From JAEUPI01 sp044222685 (GTDB lineage Bacteria; Pseudomonadota; Gammaproteobacteria; Burkholderiales; Burkholderiaceae_C): a stretch of DNA of 18,825 bases. A model generated the notes under the pieces. It was not told the origin of the DNA. It searched no databases and was given only the letters and a program-made list of their open reading frames with translations. Shown in pieces: positions 7,843 to 13,797 of this stretch. Numbering within the stretch: position 1 is the stretch's first letter; every line of letters begins with the position of its first letter. The stretch is taken from positions 1 through 18,825 of the forward strand of contig JBGAMU010000076.1 of assembly GCA_044222685.1 (NCBI GenBank), in the 5' to 3' direction. The translations under genes were made by a program, and so were the position numbers.

Positions 7843-8061
7843 CTACAGCAGCTGCACGCCGCCGGGCGATGCGATGACCGCGGGCGCGCCGGCCGGGCAG
7901 CCGGCGGCGGACGCGTCGCGGCCGCGCTCGGATGCCGGCGTATCGGCACCTACCGCGTCGACGGCCAGGAACACGCTGCACAGCAGCGACAGCACGGCCA
8001 CGCCGACCGCCGCGCGTTCGGGCGTGAACCAGGGACGATGGGTCGGGATGATCGGTGCCAT
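7843..8061 (-). CDS. Putative small membrane protein (internal in-frame start of the GNAT frame)
   Basis: A 72-residue ORF sharing frame and stop with the longer GNAT reading. It starts at an ATG preceded by AGGAG about 10 bases upstream, a better ribosome site than most in this window. Residues 17-40 (AAVGVAVLSLLCSVFLAVDAV region) form one membrane helix or uncleaved signal, followed by a short Ala/Gly/Asp-rich tail. I do not recognise the family. It may be an independent gene whose upstream neighbour lost its stop, or both forms may be made. The separate reading is favoured by the ribosome site and by the abrupt change in composition just before it. Confidence 0.5.
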   Translation of the reverse strand: MAPIIPTHRPWFTPERAAVGVAVLSLLCSVFLAVDAVGADTPASERGRDASAAGCPAGAPAVIASPGGVQLL

Positions 8062-8757
8062 GGCGGTGGTCTCCTGTCTGTCGTGCACGGATGCTCGCGC
8101 GCGGCCGTGGCCGACGCAAGTCGGCCCGCGGCGGTCCCCGTTTAAACTGCAATCTAACGATGCGGCGCGCAGGACGTTTGCTGTCGTCGCCGGCAGCGGC
8201 GCCGGCCACGACGTCGACAGCTGGCGCACGACACGCAGCAAGCGCGCATCGGCCGGATGGGTCGCCACCGAGAAGCCCTTGCGCTGGGCCAGCGCGACCA
8301 TCGGCAGGTTGTCGCGCAGCACGTCGCCGTGCAGCTGGTCGACGCCGCGGCGCGCGGCGTGCTGCAGCAGCGCATCGAGCAGGCGGCCGCCGAGGCCGTG
8401 GCCCTGCCAGCCGTCGGCCACGGCGACCGCGAAGTCGCGGCCGCGGGCCGACTCGGTGTCGAGCGCATAACGTGCCTCGCCGATGCACACGGCGCGGCCG
8501 TCCTGCTCGGCGATCGCCAGCAGCACCAGCTCGTCGTCGGCATCGGGATGCGACAAGGCCTGCAGCCAGCGCGGCGGCAGTTCCTTGATGCCGACATGAA
8601 AGCGGTTGAGCCGCGAGGCGGGCGTCAACGCGGCGTAGAACGCGCCGAGCAGCGGCGCATCGTCGCCGCGGATCGGCCGGACGATCAGCGGGCGGCAGTC
8701 GGTGCCGGCCCACAGCAGCGGCAGCGCGGCCGCGTCGACTTCAGGCCGCGCGGCCAT
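7843..8757 (-). CDS. GNAT-family N-acetyltransferase with an unusual in-frame C-terminal extension
   Basis: A 304-residue reading frame. Residues 20-178 form a GNAT domain: RPIRGDD at the first strand, the acetyl-CoA loop QGHGLGGRLL at 118-127, then GDVLRDNLPMVALAQRKGF for the last helix and strand. The acceptor is unknown. A typical member of this type ends near residue 180, but here no stop occurs and the frame runs on through a low-quality linker into a small hydrophobic protein that has its own ribosome site and start at 8061. The linker contains an AT-rich patch at 8139-8160 with rare TTA codons, as expected of an intergenic gap that has lost its stop. The ATG at 8757 overlaps the DUF2917 gene end by 17 bases, which supports that start and an operon with it. 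Confidence 0.75.
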   Translation of the reverse strand: MAARPEVDAAALPLLWAGTDCRPLIVRPIRGDDAPLLGAFYAALTPASRLNRFHVGIKELPPRWLQALSHPDADDELVLLAIAEQDGRAVCIGEARYALDTESARGRDFAVAVADGWQGHGLGGRLLDALLQHAARRGVDQLHGDVLRDNLPMVALAQRKGFSVATHPADARLLRVVRQLSTSWPAPLPATTANVLRAASLDCSLNGDRRGPTCVGHGRARASVHDRQETTAMAPIIPTHRPWFTPERAAVGVAVLSLLCSVFLAVDAVGADTPASERGRDASAAGCPAGAPAVIASPGGVQLL

Positions 8758-9070
8758 CGTCGGGCTCCGGCTGCCAGAGGGCCGCCTCGTGGCCCGCGTC
8801 GACGGCCAGGTCGAACAGCACGACGTAGGCATCGGCCAGCGCCTGCACGACGAGCGCGCTGTCGCGGTCGAAGGTGAAGGTTTCGCCGGCCGCCAGCACG
8901 ATGTCGCGGCGCTCGCCGTGACGGGTCAGCCACACCCGGCCGGTGAAGACCGCCAGCGCCTGCCCGCGCCTGCCGTGCACCGTGCGCACGACGTCACGCG
9001 GCAGATGCGTCAGCCGCCCGATCGAGTGGGCGCTCTGGCTTTCGCTGGCGGCAACGGGTGAACGACGCAT
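8741..9070 (-). CDS. DUF2917 family protein
   Basis: A 109-residue protein of the cupin-like DUF2917 family common in Burkholderiales. The family's features are visible: a leading L-P-R-x-V-V-R-T segment, then GRVWLTRHGERRDIVLAAGE, then a short VQAL strand. The role is unknown; the fold suggests a small beta-barrel binding domain. Its end overlaps the GNAT start by 17 bases, so the two form a pair. The start is uncertain: ATG at 9070 is used, with an in-frame ATG at 9094 as alternative and no clear Shine-Dalgarno for either. Confidence 0.8.
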   Translation of the reverse strand: MRRSPVAASESQSAHSIGRLTHLPRDVVRTVHGRRGQALAVFTGRVWLTRHGERRDIVLAAGETFTFDRDSALVVQALADAYVVLFDLAVDAGHEAALWQPEPDDGRAA

Positions 9071-9124
9071 GCCACCATGCTGGCGGCGGCGCATTGCGGG
9101 CGCACTACCGCCCCGGCGCCTGCG

Positions 9125-9155
9125 ATTACAGCTGCAATCGGCGCGCCGGCGTCAA
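9125..9155 (-). promoter_or_regulatory. Weak candidate promoter for the DUF2917-GNAT pair
   Basis: On the minus strand TTGACG (9155-9150) is followed after 19 bases by TGTAAT (9130-9125). Each box is one base from the sigma-70 consensus but the spacing is longer than the usual 16-18. A predicted start near 9118 would leave a short leader. The -35 box overlaps the stop of the upstream membrane-protein gene. Confidence 0.3.
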
Positions 9156-9454
9156 CCCGCGTGCGGGGTCGATCCGCCGCGCAGCCGCACCGCGCGCAGA
9201 TCGGCGGCATGGCACAGGCCCGAGGCGGCCAGGCACGCCGCCATCGCCACCACGCCGTAGCCCGCCAGCACGCAATGCAGTGCCACCATCAGCCAGGCGC
9301 CGGCGAGCAGGCTCCAGACGAACTGACGCGCAGCAGGCGGCCGGCCGGTGCGACGATGCCGCAGCGCGAGCACCACGGCCTCGAACGCGACGAGCAGCAG
9401 CAAGGCATCGACCAGCCACAGGGCTGCCGCCGACCCGGTCGCCGGCCCGCCCAT
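9152..9454 (-). CDS. Small membrane protein of unknown function at the end of the bch operon
   Basis: A 100-residue protein that I cannot assign to a family. Hydrophobic stretches at about 10-32, 45-67 and 68-86 predict three membrane helices; two Cys (61, 81) and a His next to the first lie in or beside the last two. Its ATG overlaps the tspO stop in the arrangement TGATG, so it is translationally coupled to tspO and belongs to the bacteriochlorophyll operon. The codon use is like that of its neighbours. Guilt by association suggests a role with tetrapyrroles, membrane assembly or TspO itself; nothing in the sequence proves it. Confidence 0.7.
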   Translation of the reverse strand: MGGPATGSAAALWLVDALLLLVAFEAVVLALRHRRTGRPPAARQFVWSLLAGAWLMVALHCVLAGYGVVAMAACLAASGLCHAADLRAVRLRGGSTPHAG

Positions 9455-9948
9455 CAGCCGCCGCCGAACGGGGCGTTGAGCTGCACCACGCCGCGGTTGA
9501 GCAGCGCCGCGATCGACACCCAGGCCAGGTAGGGCACCAGCAGCCAGGCGGCGAGGCGCGACAGGCGTGCCGACACGATGATCAGCACGACGATCGAGGC
9601 CCACAGCGCGAACACCTCGACCAGCGCCCAGTCGGGCCGGCGCAGGCGAAAGAACAGCAGGCTCCAGAACACGTTGAGGAACGCATTGGCGCTCCACAGC
9701 AGCGCCAGGTTCCTGCGCTGGCCCGGCTGCGTGGCGCCGCGCCACGCGCTCGCACCCGACAACGCGGCGCAGGCGAAGATCGCCGTCCAGATCGGGCCGA
9801 ACCAGGCATCGGGCGGCTTCCACGCGGGCTGCTTGAGGCCGGCGTACCAGTTGCCCAGGTCGGTCGACAGCGCGCCCAGCACGGCGGCGGCCAGCGCACA
9901 CGCCGCGGCCACCGCGATGGCCCGGCCCCGCGTCGTCGGCGCAGCCAT
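9454..9948 (-). CDS. tspO: Tryptophan-rich sensory protein TspO/MBR
   Basis: A 164-residue membrane protein with five predicted helices. Family features in order are LGNWYAGLKQPAWKPPDAWFGPIWT (about 30-53, written here as landmarks LKQPAWKPP and FGPIWT), the helix with NAFLNVFWSLLFF, RRPDWALVEV, and the last helix with LLVPYLAWVSIAALLN. TspO binds porphyrins and cholesterol-like ligands; in Rhodobacter it tunes photosynthesis gene expression in response to oxygen through tetrapyrrole traffic. Its ATG overlaps the bchP stop by one base (TGATG), which places it in the bchG-bch2-bchP operon and fits that role. Confidence 0.95.
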   Translation of the reverse strand: MAAPTTRGRAIAVAAACALAAAVLGALSTDLGNWYAGLKQPAWKPPDAWFGPIWTAIFACAALSGASAWRGATQPGQRRNLALLWSANAFLNVFWSLLFFRLRRPDWALVEVFALWASIVVLIIVSARLSRLAAWLLVPYLAWVSIAALLNRGVVQLNAPFGGG

Positions 9949-11168
9949 CACACGCGCGCCAGGCCGAGCAGGTGCGCCATGTCCTTGAAGAAGATGCGTA
10001 CGTGGGCGAGCGGCCGCTTGCGCACCAGCCGCTTGTTCATGTAGGCATCGAAGGTCAGCTGCTGCACGTCGCGGTCGCGGCAGATCGACACGAAGCGCTC
10101 GCGCCGGCGGTCGCTGCTGTACCAGAAGCGCTGCATGATGCCGAGCACCCAGAACACGCGGCCGTGTTCGCGCATGAAGCGTCTGCGTGCACCGGCGAGC
10201 GAGCGCGCATCGCCGGTGGCCAGGAACTCGACGGCGGCGTCGGCGGCCAGGCGGCCACCCAGCATCGCGTAGTAGATGCCCTCGCCGGAGGCCGGTGCCA
10301 CCACGCCGGCGGCGTCGCCGGCCAGCACCACGTCGTGGCCGTCGTCCCAGCGCGGCAGCGGCTTGAGCGGAATCGGCGCGCCCTCGCGGCGCAGCGTCTC
10401 CATGGCATCGAGCCCGCTGGCCGCGCGCAGGCGGCCGACCGCGGCGCGCAGCGAGAAGCCCTTGTCGGCGCTGCCGGTGCCCACGCTCATCGTCGCGCCG
10501 TGCGGAAACACCCAGCCGTAGAAGTCGGGCGACAGCGTGCCGCGGTAGTAGACGTCGCAGCGCGACGGCTCGTAGTCGGGCACGGCCGGCGCGTCGCCGC
10601 TCGCCGCGGGCGAGCGCAACACCTCGTGATAGGCGAAGACGAAGCGCCCGCGCTCGGCACCGGGCACCACCTGCCGCGCCACCGCCGAGCGCGCGCCGTC
10701 GGCACCGATCACGCAGCGCGCGCGCACGCTGTCGGTGGCCGGGTCGGCGGCGCGTGCGCGACCGTGCTGGCGATAGTGCACGCGGCGGATGCCGTCGTCG
10801 TCGCGGCTCAGGCGCTCGAAGTCGCCGACGCGTCGTTCGGCGCCGGCCGACGCGGCGCGCTCGCGCAGCCACTCGTCGAAGACGTCGCGATCGACCAGCC
10901 CGACGTAGCCGCCTTCGATCGGGATGTCCACGCGCTGGTCGGCCGGCGAGATCATGCGTGCGCAGGTGGCGCGCGCCACCAGCATCGACTCCGGGATGCC
11001 GAAGTCGCGCATCAGCCGCGGCGGGATCGCACCGCCACACGGCTTGGCGCGCCCGGCGCGGTCGAGCAGCAGCACGCTGAGGCCGCGCAGCGCAAGGTCG
11101 TGCGCGGCGGTGGCACCGGCGGGACCGCCGCCGACCACCACGACATCGAAGACGGTTTCCAGCTTCAT
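9948..11168 (-). CDS. bchP: Geranylgeranyl-bacteriochlorophyll reductase
   Basis: A 406-residue flavoprotein that reduces three double bonds of the geranylgeranyl tail to phytyl, using NADPH. It shows the FAD-binding GGGPAG motif at 13-18, the substrate-side KPCGG segment at 42-46, and the second FAD motif VVLAGDAAG at 280-288 followed by PASGEGIYYA. The length matches the BchP/ChlP family. The ATG at 11168 overlaps the bch2 stop in an ATGA arrangement, and its stop overlaps the tspO start, so it sits in the middle of a tightly packed operon. It should act on the bacteriochlorophyll a made by BchG. Confidence 0.97.
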   Translation of the reverse strand: MKLETVFDVVVVGGGPAGATAAHDLALRGLSVLLLDRAGRAKPCGGAIPPRLMRDFGIPESMLVARATCARMISPADQRVDIPIEGGYVGLVDRDVFDEWLRERAASAGAERRVGDFERLSRDDDGIRRVHYRQHGRARAADPATDSVRARCVIGADGARSAVARQVVPGAERGRFVFAYHEVLRSPAASGDAPAVPDYEPSRCDVYYRGTLSPDFYGWVFPHGATMSVGTGSADKGFSLRAAVGRLRAASGLDAMETLRREGAPIPLKPLPRWDDGHDVVLAGDAAGVVAPASGEGIYYAMLGGRLAADAAVEFLATGDARSLAGARRRFMREHGRVFWVLGIMQRFWYSSDRRRERFVSICRDRDVQQLTFDAYMNKRLVRKRPLAHVRIFFKDMAHLLGLARV

Positions 11169-12550
11169 GGCAGAGGCCCTGGGTTGGCGTGGACGAGGCG
11201 ATGCTCCGGCGTGGCGCTGGAGCGGCGACGCACGGCAGGCGGGGCCGCGGGTCGACGCTCGGTGCGCGCTGCGATGGCGGCGGCGACCACGAACATCAGC
11301 GCCTCGAGCGCGAACACGCTCGCGTAGGCGACGCCCGGCGTGCCGACCAGCCAGCGCGCCAGGTCGCTGGCCGCGGTGCCGAGCAGGCCGCCGAGGCCGA
11401 ACGCGATGGCCTGAGCCGCGCCCCACAGCCCCATGCGCACGCCTTCGCTGGCGGGCCGGCCGTCGCCGGCCAGGCGCATCATGGTCGCGATGGCCGCGAT
11501 CGAGAACGCGCCGTTGGCCACGCCGAGCCCGAACACGATGGCCTTGAACGGCCCCGCCGTGCCGGTGATGCCGCAGAGCACCAGGCCGGCCATCGCCAAC
11601 GCCGAGGCGAGACAACCGCCGACCGTCCACACACGCAACGATCCCGCCGCGCGGTCGTGCCAGCGGCTGCCGACGACAGCAGCCGCCAGCATGCCCAGCA
11701 GCACGCCACCGTGCTGCAGACCCGACAGCTGGGTCGATGCGCCGGGGGTGTAGCCCATCACCGCGCCGGCGAACGGCTCGAGGATCAGGTCCTGCGCGCT
11801 GTAGGCCAGCATCGCGATGAAGACGAAGACCGCGAAGCGCCGCGCCGTGGCGTCGGCCCAGGCGCCGCGCAGCGCGATGCGGAACGCACCCGGCGCCTGT
11901 CGCGCGCGGTCCTGCTCGGCCGCTGCAGCCAGCGCGCCCCGTCCGGCACGCGGCTCGAGGCGGTACAGCGCGATCGGCGTCAGGGTGAAGGCGATCATGC
12001 AGACCACGCCGGCCACCTGCAGCAGGCGCGTCGGCGAGTACGGATCGAGCCAGTGGCCGGCCAGGCCGGCGGTGACGGCGAAGCCGGCGATCATCATCAG
12101 CCACACCACGGTGGCGGCGGCCGCGCGGCGCGACGGCACCACGCGCTTGGCCAGCAGCACCAGCACCGAGGTGCCGCAGGCGCTGACACCCAGGCCGATC
12201 GCCACGAATGCCACCACCGCGAGCGCAGCGCCGGCGAGCGGGTGGCTGGCCATCCAGACGGTGGCCAGGGCGGCCGTCATGCCACCGGCCGCCAGCACGC
12301 CCATGCCGCCGACGATCCACGGCGTGCTGCGACCGCCGACGTCGCTGCCGTGGCCCAGACGCGGGCGCGCCACCTGCACCAGGTAGTGCAGCGCGACCAG
12401 CGCGCCCGGCAGCAGCGCCGGCAGGGCGAGTTCGACCACCATGACGCGGTTGAAGGTCGACGTCGTCAGCACGACGATCGAGCCGAGTGCGGCCTGCACC
12501 AGGCCCAGCCGCACGATCAGCCACCAGCCCAGTCCGCCGGATCCGCTCAT
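11165..12550 (-). CDS. bch2: PucC/LhaA/Bch2-family membrane protein
   Basis: A 461-residue polytopic protein of the BCH2/PucC/LhaA group in the major facilitator superfamily, with about twelve hydrophobic segments. Members are needed for assembly of light-harvesting complexes and may deliver bacteriochlorophyll; the transported molecule is not settled. The start segment LGLVQAALGSIVVLTTSTFNRVMVVEL and the later helix with GVANGAFSIAAIATMMRLA are typical (landmarks TSTFNRVMVVEL and GANGAF-like). Its place between bchG and bchP is the usual position of the gene called orf427 or bch2. It begins two bases after bchG and overlaps bchP by four. The basic, proline-rich tail (about 430-461) is variable and probably cytoplasmic. 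Confidence 0.93.
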   Translation of the reverse strand: MSGSGGLGWWLIVRLGLVQAALGSIVVLTTSTFNRVMVVELALPALLPGALVALHYLVQVARPRLGHGSDVGGRSTPWIVGGMGVLAAGGMTAALATVWMASHPLAGAALAVVAFVAIGLGVSACGTSVLVLLAKRVVPSRRAAAATVVWLMMIAGFAVTAGLAGHWLDPYSPTRLLQVAGVVCMIAFTLTPIALYRLEPRAGRGALAAAAEQDRARQAPGAFRIALRGAWADATARRFAVFVFIAMLAYSAQDLILEPFAGAVMGYTPGASTQLSGLQHGGVLLGMLAAAVVGSRWHDRAAGSLRVWTVGGCLASALAMAGLVLCGITGTAGPFKAIVFGLGVANGAFSIAAIATMMRLAGDGRPASEGVRMGLWGAAQAIAFGLGGLLGTAASDLARWLVGTPGVAYASVFALEALMFVVAAAIAARTERRPAAPPAVRRRSSATPEHRLVHANPGPLP

Positions 12551-12552
12551 GC

Positions 12553-13434
12553 TCAAGCGCCTGCGGTGGCACGCAGCGCGAACGCGCTGACCAGCATGCC
12601 CAGAACGAACAGCGGCACGCCGCTGGCGCTGTACCAGGTGGCGCGCGCGCGCGGGTCGGCGACGAAGCGGCGCATCATCACGCCCTGCACGAGCACGAGT
12701 GCGGCGACCGCCAGCGCATGCCAGCCGGCCTGCCACGACAGCAGCAGCGCGATCACCGCCAGCTGCGGCAGCAGCATGATCCAGCAGGCCGCCTGCGCCG
12801 AGCCGTCGATGCCCAGCCGCACCGGCAGCGAGCCGATGCCCATGCGGCGGTCGCCCTCGATCGACTTGAAGTCGTTCAGCGTCATGATGCCGTGGGCACC
12901 CACGCTGTACAGCGCGGCCAGCAGCAGCGAGCGCAGGTGAGGCATCGCGCCCCAGGCCATCACCGCCGCGCCGGTGGCCCAGGCGAGGCCCTCGTAGCAG
13001 ACGGCGCAGGCCGCGTTGCCCCACCAGCCGTTGCGCTTGAGGCGCAGCGGCGGCGCGCTGTAGGCCCAGGCCAGCAGCAGACCGACGGCGGCCGCGGCGA
13101 AACCCCAGGTGCCGAGCGCCAGTGCCACCAGCAACGACAGCAAGGTCCAGCCGATCGCGATGTACAGGCCCCATCGACCCGGCATGCGGCCCGACGGAAT
13201 CGGCCGCTGCGGCTCGTTGATCGCATCGACCTCGCGGTCGAACCAGTCGTTCACCGCCTGGCTGGTGGCGCACACCAGCGGGCCGGCCAGCAGCACACCC
13301 AGCACCACCAGCGGCCAACGCCCGTCGAGCGGCAGCCCCGAGGCGACCACCCCGCAGCCAAAGGCCCACATCGGCGGGAACCAGGTGATCGGCTTGAGCA
13401 GCTCGGCGACGGCGGACAACGCGGGGCGGGCCAT
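12553..13434 (-). CDS. bchG: Bacteriochlorophyll synthase (UbiA family)
   Basis: A 293-residue polytopic prenyltransferase that esterifies bacteriochlorophyllide a with geranylgeranyl (or phytyl) diphosphate in the inner membrane. LLKPITWFPPMWAF opens the domain at residues 12-25. The first Asp-rich motif is NDWFDREVDAINEPQRPIPSG (62-82; key residues Asp63, Asp66, Asp70), and the second is NDFKSIEGD (187-195). I chose ATG 13434 because the only other in-frame start, TTG at 13470, lies inside the PpsR operator described separately. With ATG 13434 the predicted minus-strand transcription start could fall almost on the start codon, so the mRNA may have little or no leader. It heads the bchG-bch2-bchP-tspO operon. 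Confidence 0.95.
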   Translation of the reverse strand: MARPALSAVAELLKPITWFPPMWAFGCGVVASGLPLDGRWPLVVLGVLLAGPLVCATSQAVNDWFDREVDAINEPQRPIPSGRMPGRWGLYIAIGWTLLSLLVALALGTWGFAAAAVGLLLAWAYSAPPLRLKRNGWWGNAACAVCYEGLAWATGAAVMAWGAMPHLRSLLLAALYSVGAHGIMTLNDFKSIEGDRRMGIGSLPVRLGIDGSAQAACWIMLLPQLAVIALLLSWQAGWHALAVAALVLVQGVMMRRFVADPRARATWYSASGVPLFVLGMLVSAFALRATAGA

Positions 13435-13441
13435 GCCTTGG

Positions 13442-13470
13442 ATTCTTGACTTGACATCTTCTTGTGTCAA
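13442..13470 (-). promoter_or_regulatory. Candidate bchG promoter
   Basis: On the minus strand TTGACA (13470-13465) is followed after 17 bases by AAGAAT (13447-13442). The -35 box is consensus and the -10 box matches four of six. The predicted start is close to 13435, next to the bchG ATG. Both boxes lie within the PpsR operator, so bound repressor would block polymerase. Confidence 0.4.
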
Positions 13471-13478
13471 CGTACATT
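13451..13478 (+). promoter_or_regulatory. Sigma-70 promoter pointing away from bchG
   Basis: TTGACA (13451-13456) is followed after 16 bases by TACATT (13473-13478). This is a consensus -35 and a five-of-six -10. It reads rightward from the same DNA as the tandem PpsR operator, with a predicted start near 13485, thirty bases before an ATG with a good ribosome site. It would place the small plus-strand ORF under PpsR control. Confidence 0.5.
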
Positions 13479-13514
13479 TACACCAAGAACACGGCCAGCA
13501 CGGCGAGGTGGCAC

Positions 13515-13739
13515 ATGACGACGGCGGCGGCTTCCATCGGCAACAGCAGCGGCGGCTTCTCCTCCGCGCACGGCGCCGCGACGGCGTCGCCGCCGGCCGG
13601 GTCGATGCCGGGTCGGCCTTCGCCGGCCAGCACCGCCTCGACGACGGAATCCAGCGCCCGCGGGCGCTGGTGGCTGCAGCTGATGGCGCAGCCGAGCGGC
13701 GATCCGCCGCCGGTGCCGGTCGGCTGGTACCACCAGTAG
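13515..13739 (+). CDS. Candidate small ORF between ppsR and bchG, possibly PpsR-controlled
   Basis: An unrecognised 74-codon ORF in the 363-base stretch between the bchG start and the ppsR stop. ATG 13515 is preceded by GAGG with 6 bases of spacing, and a sigma-70 promoter overlapping a PpsR operator lies just upstream. The N-terminal two thirds are rich in Ser, Thr, Ala, Gly and Pro; the C-terminal part holds RGRWWLQLMAQ and ends in VPVGWYHQ. There is no membrane helix. GC at third positions is high, but the antisense frame (13478 to about 13770) shares those positions and also lacks stops, though it has no good start. The composition resembles that of shadow frames, so it may not be translated; the start signals are the main support. 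Confidence 0.35.
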   Translation: MTTAAASIGNSSGGFSSAHGAATASPPAGSMPGRPSPASTASTTESSARGRWWLQLMAQPSGDPPPVPVGWYHQ

Positions 13740-13797
13740 CGACACCCGGCGCGATTCGCGCGCGACGGCGCCAGGCGCCGCCACGCGCGGCCGCGAT

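Larger units (their letters stand above)
13439..13482. promoter_or_regulatory. Tandem PpsR/CrtJ operator before bchG
   Basis: A perfect TGT-N12-ACA site lies at 13465-13482 and a one-mismatch site (TGG-N12-ACA) at 13439-13456; they are separated by exactly 8 bp. That spacing is what is known for cooperative PpsR/CrtJ sites upstream of bch genes. An inverted repeat TTGACA-N8-TGTCAA spans the junction. The pair sits 5 to 48 bases before the bchG start codon. The ppsR gene is about 300 bases away in the same block. Confidence 0.75.

Noticed and set aside
8139..8160. AT-rich patch as a promoter for the small ORF at 8061
   Set aside because: TTTAAA and TTAGAT resemble -10 boxes on the minus strand, but neither has an acceptable -35 box at 16-18 bases.
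12487..13449. Plus-strand frame of 320 codons over bchG
   Set aside because: Gln/His/Arg-rich antisense shadow of bchG and the start of bch2, with no family signature.
13478..13770. Minus-strand frame between ppsR and bchG ending in a hydrophobic stretch
   Set aside because: It is open and has coding-like composition but has no ATG or GTG with a ribosome site in a useful position; the plus-strand ORF has better start signals. It remains an alternative if comparison shows conservation.
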